Below, piece after piece: positions 32,615-43,114 of a DNA stretch of 64,000 nt (the stretch's first letter is position 1; each line of letters opens with the position of its first letter). Source of the stretch: Favolaschia claudopus (Eukaryota; Basidiomycota; Agaricomycetes; Agaricales; Mycenaceae); assembly GCA_037176885.1 (NCBI GenBank), contig JAWWNJ010000016.1, positions 868,001-932,000 of the forward strand. The letters run 5' to 3'. The notes under the pieces are model-generated. The model had not been told where the DNA came from. It did no database searches and saw only the letters and a list, made by a program, of their open reading frames with translations. Both the position numbers and the translations under genes were made by a program.

Positions 32615-33185
32615 ATGTCTGGAAAAGTCAGCGGAAAATCAAAGTCCGGAAAGGCAGCGGGCAGCGGCGACGCGTCCAAGTCTCAATCGCGGTCTTCCAA
32701 AGCTGGCCTTCAGTTCCCTGTCGGTCGTATCCACCGTCTCCTCAAGCGTGGCAACTATGCCCAGCGCGTTGGTGCAGGTGCACCTGGTGCGTCGTGTCTT
32801 GTTCTTGTTCTTGACTTTGTCTAACCTGGCCTCGCAGTTTACCTCGCTGCCGTCCTCGAATACCTTGCTGCCGAGATCCTCGAGCTGGCTGGCAATGCCG
32901 CCCGTGATAACAAGAAGCACCGTATCGTACCCCGTCACCTCCAACTCGCCATCCGGAACGACGAAGAGTTAGGCAAGGTGCGTTCTCGTCTTCACCTTTC
33001 TTTGCCACCAAACTCATCTCTCTACTTCAGCTCCTCGGTTCCGTCGTCATCTCACAGGGTGGTGTCGTACCCCACATCGAACAATCCCTACTGCCCGCGG
33101 GCACGAAGAGTGCGTGTCTTCGTCTTTTCTCCTTCGCATCCTGTCCTGACCTGTTCTTGCAGAAGGAAAACAGCCCGCAGAATAA
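32615..33185 (+). CDS. Histone H2A (no SQ tail)
   Basis: A core histone. It begins [19 protein letters not shown] and continues [55 protein letters not shown] (several short motifs written together across exons), then [39 protein letters not shown]. Three introns: 32786-32838, 32979-33030 and 33112-33162. The last exon gives KKGKQPAE and the TAA at 33183-33185. The SQ(E/D)-hydrophobic C-terminus normally present in fungal H2A is absent. The acidic-patch region looks canonical and not like H2A.Z. Confidence 0.88.
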
Positions 33186-33588
33186 ATCTGTCGTCTGTAT
33201 CTTGGTCTCATCTTATTCTTATTCCCTTCTCTGTCGCATCTGTACTTCCTATGTATTTCTTCACAATATCGCATGATTTTGGCATCCAAGTCTCCGTGTA
33301 CATCTTGTGAGATTCCTGCATGTTTTGAGTTCCTTTCGCGCCCTCCGGATTGCTTTCAATCCTGTTTTTGGGTCTGTGTTTTCCCCGAAATAGCGTCTGA
33401 GTGAATTCGAGCCGTGGGTCGCGTTTGGGGAGAGGGAAGTCGAGCTTGCTGTCGAAAATTTTGGGAAACCTGATAAAGTTCCACAGCTCGTTTATATCGA
33501 CGGAGCCAAGATGCGCAGGATGCATCCGATGAGGTGAATTGATAGGAAAGTTGAGAATGATATTTGAAGCGATTCTCTTGCCGTCGTG
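33186..33588. other. H2A 3' region with an exon-like fragment
   Basis: About 400 bases. It starts with the H2A 3' UTR. From 33394 to 33537, right after a pyrimidine-rich stretch ending in TAG, a frame reads GEREVELAVENFGKPDKVP and VYIDGAKMRR before a stop. It looks like the last exon of a gene with the rest missing. Confidence 0.35.
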
Positions 33589-35142
33589 ATGGTCGATTCA
33601 AGAGGTGCGAACGTCATAACCGCATTGGCTTTCGTTGATGGCAGCGCTTATCCCCTGTCGCAGGAAACAAGCTTCTTGACTCTGCTCATGGATGGCTCGA
33701 ATGCAGCTGAGGCGATTGTACTTCACTTCCAGGACGTCGTACGCGTCGCCGGCGAAACCATAACAGGCTCAATTGACCTGAATCTACGGCTCGCGCAAGA
33801 AGAGCGCATCGAGAAATTGAGAATCAAGTACAGAGGTGTCATCTCGACGCGCATTACAACGCAAAACGGGCAACAACGCATCACGCATCGACAGACAGTT
33901 CCTGTAAGGCCGTCTCTTTCGATCGCGATGTGTTGGACCTCTGAACGAGTCGCAGTTAATTCACTCGGGTGAAATCTTCTGGGAGACTGGAAGCGCTTTC
34001 CCCCTTACTGCAACGGACGTTATCTCCTTTCCTTTTCATTTCACTCTCCCGCCTGATTTGCCGCCGTCTTTTCACTGCGACGGCCACTCGAGGGGAGGGA
34101 CAATCAGCTATGCGCTCGAGGTGGTGGGTGACCGTCCCGGTCTCTTCCGCTCAAATCGCCGCCTCCGAAGAGTCTTCGTGGTCGTGCCGCCAGCGTTCGA
34201 GAACCAAATGCTCGTCGTAGAACAATTACGACAGGGCTGGGAGGGCGGTTGGAGGGACATCAAACAGAACGAGCAACTGCGAAAAGGCATCTGGGGAGAA
34301 TATTCCCGTGCATTTGTAACGGTCAGATTTCTCTTTACTTAAATAATCTGTAGGCCGTGCGTTTACTTTATAACATACAGCTGACGATCCCAGACATCAC
34401 GTCCCTTCCTATTGGTGTCCCCATCCCATTCAATCTCCAAATTATGACAGAGACAAAGACGCTCGACAGAACAGACTCTCCCCAAGACAAACACGGAAAG
34501 CCAATTTTCCCCGCTTTACCTGAGTGGGCGAAGCTCGAGATAAATCTGCGTCGACGGACGCAAATCCGAGTCCGTAACAGGATGCGGACAGTCGAGGATG
34601 AATATGACCTTAAAGGAATTAGGAGCCCGGCCCACGCTAATAAACAACCGGTAGACGCCCTTGTCGATGAACCTGAGTGGGTACTGAAGGAAGGTGACGA
34701 CAAGAATCGCGGATTCTGGCGACGCAGAGTTACTTTCAATTCTACCCTTGCATTTCCTTTCGCTCCCTCTTCCACGAATGCCGAGATTCTACAATGGTTT
34801 GTACGTCCCTCCCTCCTTTCTCTTTTCGAGAATACTCAGCCTCGTCCACAGTACAAACTGCACATAACTGTACCCTTTAGTGGGTTAACCAACGATTTAA
34901 ACCTTGAGCTCGCGGTCCATCTTGGACCTTCGGCGCTCCTGCCACCGCCTCCGATAGGCGTCGCAGGCTCATCGAGTGGTGGTATGACTTATGCAGATGT
35001 CGTCCCTGAAGGGAGGCCACCGCCCATGTACGATCTTCCCCCGTAAGCGCTTTCTGCTAAGACACCCTTTCTATCGCTCATCGAGGCCTCGATCAGAGAC
35101 TACTGGACTGGAGAGCATCACGACTGGGACGAGAAGAATTGA
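33589..35142 (+). CDS. Arrestin-like protein
   Basis: A basidiomycete protein with an arrestin N-like fold, probably an adaptor for membrane-protein ubiquitination or trafficking. Features: LHFQDVVRVAGETITGSIDLNL, then EKLRIKYRGVISTRI, THRQTVP, ETGSAFPL, FPFHFTLPPDLPPSFHCDGH, ISYALEVVGDRPG, IWGEYSRAFV, LPIGVPIPFNLQI, EPEWVLKEGDDKNRGFWRRRV, and PFSGLTNDLNLEL. The last exon, after an intron from about 35046, reads DYWTGEHHDWDEKN with the stop at 35140-35142. The start is uncertain: an ATG at 33589 is in frame, and the next in-frame ATG (33688) is nearer the domain. I see no PPxY motif, though PPPMYDLPP is close. Confidence 0.75.
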
Positions 35143-35832
35143 TTTCTTGGAATTCTGAATGACCGCACTTGAATTGAAACCACCGGCCAAATCCTAAGCC
35201 ACCAATCGAGCCCCCTCTTCGACCGCTAACGGAACCCACGCCAACCGTTGCACAAGCTCGGGTTTTGAGTCGTTGACGGAGCCTAAGTTTTTCATGTATT
35301 TCAACTGCTGAACTAGACCGACCCCCAGTGTTATGGTGGGGCTGTATCTGGGGGTACCGCATTTACTCCTTGGACACACATGGTTGGAGAGCGGACTTTT
35401 TATGTGTTTCACTGTTCATAGTAGACTTGCTATGAAGAATATAGTCGTTGCGATGGATCCTGCAAGACGGGGAAGACCGTGGTGTTTGGCGCCGATCTGT
35501 GGAGTTCAGTTCTACGTTGACGTTCCCGTTTGCGCCGTCTTGGAGTATTGAGAGATTTCCTGGACGGTATGGCGGTTGCGACAAAATTCTTTCAATGCTG
35601 TTGACGCGACTCTTCCAGTACACACTCGAGTTGACTATCCCGTTTCCCGGACTCGGGAACGACCTCGTACTCGAGTTTTCGCCGTTAATCCGTCAGCTGT
35701 TCCGAGGTTGCATACGATAGTGCGGCTGAGCAGCTGATGCTTGACCTCCATGAAAAAGATGATTGAAATACACAAGCAATACAGGCCCAAAAGGATAACA
35801 AATAAAATACATACATATTGAAACTACAGGTA
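35143..35832. other. Intergenic with an arrestin gene fragment
   Basis: About 690 bases between the arrestin gene and the DUF6699 gene. Besides the arrestin fragment listed separately, I see nothing. Confidence 0.4.
35448..35700 (+). pseudogene. Partial copy of the arrestin-like gene
   Basis: A frame reads DGEDRGVWRRSVEFSSTLTFPFAPSWS and, a little further, QYTLELTIPFPGLGNDLVLEF. These match in order the last quarter of the neighbouring arrestin-like gene (DDKNRGFWRRRVTFNSTLAFPFAPSS; QYKLHITVPFSGLTNDLNLEL). Upstream domains are absent. It reads as a truncated tandem duplicate. Confidence 0.6.
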
Positions 35833-37137
35833 TCACCAACTGTTGATTCGTCTTGTTTTCATTAACCACATTCCGTCTTTTCCTGGGATGAAGCCCAACA
35901 AGATACAATCGTCTCCCAAGAAATCCACCTTGCGCACGCCCTGCTGCATGATATCCGCACGATCCGCGCACCGATCGCGGTACGCAGAAGTAATCGCCTC
36001 GCGATCCGCTGCATTCAGCTCGGTATTTGAGAAATCGTGTGCATGAATGGGGCGGTGCAGCTTCATGTGTATCTGGTGTAATACATTCCCTACCAAAATA
36101 CCGTTTGCTTGCGAGGCGCGGACGTCTATGAACCATGGGAGGCGAGGATGGTAGAAGCGAAGGTGATTAACTTGGCGGGTGCCGGTAGTGGCGATCTGCG
36201 CGAGATCGGTGGGGTTGAAGAGTCTGCCGCCGGTGCTGAGCAGCTCGAGGTTGGAGTTGTCGAAGGGGTCGTCTGAGCGTAGGTCAAAGGTCATTACAGG
36301 GACTTTGCGATTGGGCATTAATAGCGTGGGCGTGAGGGATGTGCGCGGGAGGCGCGTTTCGTTTTGTTCTACATAGAAGTGACGAGATCAGACGCTGGGG
36401 ATTGGCGCGGGAGAAGAAGAGCACGCTACTTTTGCTGGAGGACTTTCCCCCGAAGACGGAAGGCAGTCTGAAGCGCCGAGGGGGCTTGTAGTCTGGGCGC
36501 CAATCTCCGGGTCGCGCAGCCAGGAAATCGGGATCGAACGTCGCCCTATCGGCGACGATGACGGGGCGTAACTTCGCGGCCGGGGTTCCAGGCGTTAGCA
36601 GGAGGGGATCAGGTGCAAACTGGTCAAAGTACGCTTGCGGCCACGAAGGGAAACCAGCTGCTGGAGCATCGATCAGGGGGGGAAGCCCATCCTCTATGTA
36701 TGGAGAGCGATAGCCCAAATAGTTGTCCATTTCTGGAGGAACGGGGAGAATGACAGGTGTTGCATCGGCGAGATGGGCAGTTGGACTCGGCCATGGCCAG
36801 GGGCGATTGTCGTATCTGGTCGGTGGATAGACTGGGGAAGCTGGCTCATTCCAGTAGCTCGGCTGCGACCACTGGCCGAAACGATTGAAATTGTTCATGG
36901 GTTGCCATTGTGGTTGACCCCAAGCCTGAGGGGGCGCTGTGTATGCCCAATCCGGCGGGGCGCTGGGTCTTTTTCAAACACGCCTTTCAAAAGGAATCCA
37001 CAGCAAGGGGACGAAAGGCGTACGGCTGATAAGTCCTGCGGGATTTACTGATGGTAAGTTGGGAGTTACAGAATACTACTGCATGAGATATTTGCCTACC
37101 ATTGACCACCGGGACCATTGGAATTAACCCAGCTCAT
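35833..37137 (-). CDS. DUF6699-domain protein
   Basis: A mushroom-type protein of unknown role. The first exon is MSWVNSNGPGGQ (start 37137). After an intron of about 125-140 nt the next exon has APPDWAYTAPPQAWG, then a long Pro/Trp/Tyr-rich stretch (SYWNEPASPVYPPTRYDNRPWPW). A last exon holds the conserved domain: MTFDLRSDDPFDNSNLELL, DLAQIATTGTRQVNHLRFYHPRLPWFIDV, VGNVLHQIHMKLHRPI, YRDRC, VDFLGDDCILLGFIP. The stop is at 35833-35835. Tentative features are a disordered N-terminus and a compact C-terminal domain. Family by recall; the mechanism is unknown. Confidence 0.7.
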
Positions 37138-37551
37138 GGTAACTAGTGAGGAGCGGACGAGAAGGACGGCGGCTCTGGAGCAGGCATAGCTGTTAAGTCG
37201 GCCTTATTTATGTATCATTCCCGCAAGCTATAGACCTTGTTCTTCTGTGGGGCGTGACCGTCGTATTGTGGGCGTTTGTATAACAAAAAAGTAGACTATT
37301 CAAGTCGCCGTTTTTGACAAGGGTTTCTATGTTGGGTAGCGTTGGAGACCTGTTGTTTATGTATTTTACTTCCAGGGAATCTCATACTTTGACTGTTCTA
37401 TTGTCCCTTGACTCAATATAATCCCGACGAGGCCAATGAGGATAGCAGTTCGAATTCAGGGGAGGGGGTTCGGAGCAGAGTCCGAAAAACCGATCTGACC
37501 TAACGGCTATTTACGAACTATCGTGCAGCTTGCTCCTTGACGGCGGCGGTC
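37138..37551. other. Divergent intergenic region
   Basis: About 410 bases between the DUF6699 start and the UBE3D-like start. It should hold both promoters. No coding frame. Confidence 0.4.
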
Positions 37552-40500
37552 ATGGCTACACTGACGAGGACGGCGTCAGAGCCCCAGCAGCAGTCCCTCA
37601 ACCCTTTCCTTTCCTCCACCATTCCTTCTCCCTTTCCCCGCGAACTCGTCCCACAAGAATCACCAGCGCCTGAAGTTCAGGTCGACGTTGTTGACGCCGT
37701 CGAGGAGCCTGCTGGCCCGTCCCGCATCCTGCCAGCCTCAGAGAGCAATTCTAAAATGGCTCTGGTGAGTGCAATATAATTCCAACAGGCATACGGTTGC
37801 TAAAGCGCCGTTCGCAGCAGGAACTATTACCGTCAATTGCTTATGTCGAAAAGACCTGCATAATGACGCTCAACAATCTTCTCTCGGGCTCAGAATCGTG
37901 GAATCCTATCGTACCAGATCGAAGGCATTCAATGCCTTCAACACCGGCAACGTCCATTGCTCCTCAGCTCGAATCCCCTTCGTCCTCCGCACTGCAGACC
38001 CTTTTGACCAACCTCCGCCGCAATCGGGACACCCCTGACGAAATGGTCGAGATCCAAGGAAACACGGATACCGCCCTCATTCACGAGCTGCGTCACAGGG
38101 TCGACCAAATGTCCCAAACCTTGGAGCCCGCAGATGCGCACTTGGCTGAATCAATCGTTTCCCTTCTATCCAATTTCAATCGACTTTCTGTACTGCACTC
38201 CAAAGATCAAGGCGCTCGTCTAACCCCGCTTGAGGACAGGCTCGAAGAAGCGTTGCATCCCTCTGGTGATTTGTTCAACACTCTCAAGCGGCAATTAAGC
38301 GACTTGCAGATTGAGCGTCAGTCTTCGCAACAAGAGCCTCTTCCCCCGAATACGCCTCCTGTGATCGCGGTGGAGAAGACACTGTTATGGTCAAAAATAG
38401 ACGAAGAACTTGAAGCGGTTGTGGCAATGTGCAAGGAACGGACGGAACGTTTCGAGCATCTCCCCCCTCAATACGAAGGTTCTGATTATCAGCCCGAGGC
38501 TTTGCCCCAGTATGATTCGGCCTCGCTTCGGTCAAGCATAGATGACTCCAAAACCTTACAATCCCCAACGCTTGCTTTTGGGAACGAAAAAATGCGACTG
38601 GATTTGGAGGCAGTCACTATGGCTATCGATAGGCTCTATCTCGTAGCTCCGCAATTGCACAACCAACGAGTGGAGCTCAAATCTTCCAAGCTGGCGCAGA
38701 TGGAAAAAGCCCGACAGCAGGGTTCCTCCCCTTCGTCTGTCTCGCGCGGCAAACAGAAAGCGAAAGATTCTGACTTCCGTGATTTGGAAAATATGCTCGA
38801 GCTGATTGGGAAGGCCTCGGAGCGTACACTCAAAGATCAGTCGGTTATTCTGGACGGTGGGATGAAGACCAGGTTGGAGCGAGCTCGGCAACGTGATGTG
38901 GCTAAGGTAAGAGCTATAGCACACATTGTCAATTATACTGAAATCTCGCAGCGCGAGGCTTTCGTCGGTCATCTGGCGGAATATTCCGATGCTGGGAGGC
39001 TCCATGGCCAAGACGCCGTCCTCCAGCCGAATGGAACGAGAACCAAAAATCCCGATGCCATGCTGACACTTCCCGAGTTCATTCGAGAAGCAGTACCGGC
39101 ACATCTTCGCGTCGAAGACCCCACTGCTATGCTTACTCTCCCTGAATTTGTCAAGGAGACACCCCCGCCTCACGTCAACCAAAACCCTCCAGTCGCTCCC
39201 GCCTCCGCCATCCGCGCAAAACCTATTCGCACACGAAGCTTGTCTGCCCCGTCATTTTCTTGGCTTCGAAGTACCTCCTCACGCTCTGGTTTGAGATCAG
39301 AGATCACAGAGTCCGTTTCTGCCCCATCCATGTCTCGGGAGTGTAAGTGTTATCTCTTGGTAGGTTTCCCTGCTGACCGTATCTCTAGCTACATTCTCCG
39401 TAACTTACATCGCGGAACATCACGAGAACCTCCAGCACATCCTTGTCTTCCTCACCGTGAAAGGAGCGACTCCCGGTGTTGATATCGTAGCGGAGGTGCT
39501 TCCTGCCGGTGGAGATGCTGCTGACTCGAGTACGGGAGGCGATTACTTGGTCGTCAAGAGCGGGGCACATACTTCGCTTCCCCTGGTTCTGCCTGGACGC
39601 ACCGAACCGGGAAAGAAACAGGTCCGAGTCCAGGGCTCGCATTTTGAGATCAAGCTCTCCACTCTGCCCGCCGCCAACGCCTCTCCTGCCGAGAACTACA
39701 CTGCGCCTCTCCTCGACGCCACCCAGCTCTCTACCGCCAACCCCACGAGTTTCATCTGCGCCTCTTGTTCGTTGCCTTTGGTGCAGTTCACCAAGGCGCA
39801 GACGTACAAAGATCTCCCGTCGGAGCATTGGGAGGAGTTGGTTGATGCGTGGATGTGTCATGCTGACCAGAAACTGAACGAGCGGGTGATGAAACACGGG
39901 AAAGGCGGGTTTTGGCCGGAAGCGGGGCAAGCGCTTGTGGGCGGGAGTTATATCTTGTTTGAGGAGCATTCGATGGTTAAGCATCATCTGTGTCCTGCTG
40001 ACCAGACTAAAGTGCGTTTTTTTTCTCTGTCCGTGCCACTTTCTGTTCTTTCGCTTTCGGGCCAATAAGAAGACCGGCGTTGGAAATACCCACCAGCGGT
40101 TGTCCATCTCGCTCTTTGACCGCTGAGATTCGAACTGTCGAAACCCTTGCAGGTTTTGTGCGGGGAGGTCTGGCTGTGTCGATTGTGAGGCGGCGGCTTT
40201 CATCGGTTGATACAAAGTGTCCAAGAAAAATGGTCTACCAGCCAGTTGCTCTTCTAAACAACTCTCGTGTTATTGAGGTTCACGTCTCGGGAGCTACTTT
40301 AGAGAACACATTCGATCTTTCGCTATCAAGTTTTACTTTCTCCTCTTCACCTTATCTGCCTCCTACCTGCCTTCTGTGTGCTGACGTGTTGCTGTTATTC
40401 TAGCGCGGCGAAGATTGGAGGCTCGTGAGATGCATATGCGGCGCCGTGGTTGGGCGTTGCCAGGAGCATGGCAGTATCACCAAGACCCCGAACGTTTTCC

Positions 40501-41141
40501 GAATGCTCAAGTACGCCATTCGGCCGGTCAGTTCGGCCACGGAGTATGTATCTCGATTTTTTCTCTCTCCGCGGGTGGTTGTCTGAACCCCTACAAGGCC
40601 GTCGAAGCTGCCCCTTTCGGCCTTCATTGTTGAAGACATGGCTGAGTTCGTCGAGGCTCATGCCTCGTATCGGTTCATCATACTCGACGAGGAAGAGGAG
40701 CGGGCGCGTATCTTGGTCTGTATTATTTCCATCTGTCAATGCGGTGGTGCAGACACTCATTTATATTTATTTACGTAGATCTGGTTATTCAAGCCCAACA
40801 TGCGGCTTGCCTACACCACGCAGACTCAATACTCCTTACCCCGAAGTGCCTCCATCCGCACGGCGAAGGTGCTCTACAAACTGCTTGGTCCGTCCGAGGC
40901 GACGGCGGACTTGCCAAGGTATGCCGCCGCGCCGTCAATTTCTTGCTTTCGTACTCATCACGGTCGCTCCATCCGCAGCATTCTGAATACGTACCCCGGA
41001 TTTCCGCAAGCGGAATACCTTTTCTACCCCATGGATGTGTGTCGCCGGCTGGCCGGCTTGCTCAAGGAGAGTAATAGCTCGTATCCGGAGAGTTTGCGCA
41101 CGATGACTGGCTTGGAGGTCGGTTGGTTGCGTCGTGCTTGA
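37552..41141 (+). CDS. UBE3D-like E3 ubiquitin ligase with long N-terminal extension
   Basis: The C-terminal half matches the HECT-like E2-binding proteins (UBE3D/yeast Ipa1): TSFICASCSLPLVQF, LPSEHWEELVDAWMCHADQ, then RGEDWRLVRCICGAVVGRCQEHG (CxC...C zinc-like cluster), FRMLKYAIRP and WLFKPNMRLAYTT. These proteins bind E2 enzymes and act on targets or on mRNA 3'-end factors in yeast. The N-terminal half (about 500 residues) is helical and low in homology, with a short repeat AMLTLPEF(I/V)(R/K)E occurring twice, then TFSVTYIAEHHENLQHILVFLTV. Introns include 37765-37817, about 38909-38951, one near 39343, a 392-nt one (40012-40403) and several short ones near the end. The stop is at 41139-41141. 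Confidence 0.7.
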
Positions 41142-41283
41142 GTCGAGGTTGGGTCGAGCTGGTGCTCGTCGCGTTCTTTCTCTCGGTGTATCTTCATCCA
41201 GTATATTAATTATCTAACACACATCTCGAGTAGTCTCTCGTTGATTCAATTCATGCACGGCTCAATACATTGTCATCTTGCAT

Positions 41284-42541
41284 TCAAGCACGAGCGGTTA
41301 CAGTAGCTACCAAGGCGGCACCAACGTCTTCTGAGAGAAGCCCTTTTGCGTCTGTATCGTTTTCTACGGTCCATTCGTACGCCTCTAGGAGTAATGTGTC
41401 CGTTAACGGTACGAAGTGCGAGGCGAGGACTTGGATTATATTTGATACACGCGAGATGGCTATGCGAGTTGACTCGTCTATCAACTGGTGGAATAGTCAG
41501 CCAGCTGCGAATGCCTGCAGATGAACGATTTGATAACTCACGTCGTTCCGGTTTGAGTAGACGGCTTCAGCGTCGAACCCTTCCTCGCCCACTTGCTCGT
41601 GTTCCTTGACATGCTTGCTCACCCATATGTAGCCGTTTAGTCCGAGGATGAGATCCACACCACAGGGTAGTGTAATGAAGTGTGATTTCAGACGACGGAC
41701 TAGTATGGGAGGAATGGTGACGAGTTGGCCGTTTCTGAGCTGATGATGGATGTTTGAGCTCATGAGTTTAGGGGATCCAAAGACGAAAGAGTATGCCCAC
41801 TTTGCCGTATTTGAGAGATCGAGTATGTAAAGACATTGCGCCGTCTGAGAAAAATGCTTGTACCTCTGCAACGAGAAGATCACCCTCCTCGAAGAAATTT
41901 CGCATTTGCAGCTCATCGCTTTCAAGTTTTCTGCGCTTATGAGGCTTTCAGCAAGAAAGATACGGGATTGAGGGATATGTACCTGCACGCCACCCGGAAG
42001 ATTCACGGACGATAACATGAGGACTGCGTCTTGACGTGAATTGGCATCGACTTTCCATCGACGCGGCTGAACCTGGCAACTATTCAGATTTTCCTACTGT
42101 GTAGACGCGCGGGTAAAGTACTTCGGTAATTCTTGCAACTACCAAATCGCCTACTTCCGCGTTGTATCTGCAAAATAATGGGCAATCGGGCCGATGAAAA
42201 AATATTGGACACACTTTGTCCGAATTGCGCGCACAGTTATAAGCTTATTAACACGCTCAATAGTCCCAGCAACGGAGGCTATAACCTCCTCGTTTTCAAC
42301 GTATGTACCGTGGCCACTGTTCCCGAGTCATTAGGGAGAGCTTTGAGACAGACAGACAGACTGGTCTCGTCTACCGCATGTAAGCTTGCGACGAGGTGAT
42401 GGTTTCGCCGGGCCAAGTTATCCTCGATCCTCCGGCTTCAAAGTCGCCATCGTCGATGTCCATACGCTCTTCGTCGTCGTCCGCATCTGGGACTTGTCTG
42501 GTGTATTCAGGCTGAACAGGGAAAGAGGTAAAAGAGATCAT
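41284..42541 (-). CDS. RRP4: Exosome subunit RRP4
   Basis: An S1/KH cap subunit of the nuclear and cytoplasmic RNA exosome. The start is at 42541. After an acidic N-terminal segment ([17 protein letters not shown]) it reads [22 protein letters not shown], with the S1 domain [28 protein letters not shown], and [12 protein letters not shown]. Then [53 protein letters not shown], and a KH-like region [14 protein letters not shown]. The last exon ends VATVTARA with the stop at 41284-41286. Several short introns separate these exons. Length about 320 residues fits the family. Confidence 0.88.
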
Positions 42542-43114
42542 TGCCGGGCGCCGCGGCGATCGGGTCAATACGATCACGTCTGAATCACGTGGGCTACTCC
42601 CTCGTTGCGTGGGAACGGTCAAACAAAGCCAAGGCCAAGAAAGTCTTAGAACAGGGCAGTTTTTTGTATTGCAAAATTGCGTTGAAATGCTAGGTAGGCG
42701 CAACAGCTAGCTCCCTTATATCCTCCTTGCCACTGGCAGGTTTCTTATGCTGCAAGGCGTTGTGTAAGGCAGGAAGGCCGGCGACAAGTAAGCAGCGCTG
42801 CTCGTGCCGCATGGGGTAACATTATGTAAGGGGTAGACGAACATGCGCGGGACCAAAATTGAACGGAGAAATAAGCGCTCAACCTTGCCTTGCGTTACCC
42901 CACTTCTCTTTGTCCGTTTGCGCTATACGACTCTTCACGACACCTCTCATCCTCCGATTCAACGAGATTACTGCCTGCAAGGTCTTTGACCTCACTACGA
43001 CTTTCACGAAAAATTAAACGACCTTGACGCGTTTGCTGCACCGAGACTGGCGACTAACAGGGTAGCGGACTTGTTCTTGCAAGTAGTGGTCGATCATTGA
43101 CACCCGAGACCCAG
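42542..43114. other. Divergent intergenic region
   Basis: About 570 bases between RRP4 (minus) and the WD40 gene (plus). No gene; presumably both promoters. The stretch near 42720-42900 is GC-moderate, without motifs I recognise. Confidence 0.4.

Noticed and set aside
38556..39182. Minus-strand frame of 208 codons
   Set aside because: Shadow of the UBE3D-like N-terminal exons.
39385..40224. Minus-strand frame of 279 codons
   Set aside because: Antisense to the UBE3D-like exons; no motif and low-complexity composition.
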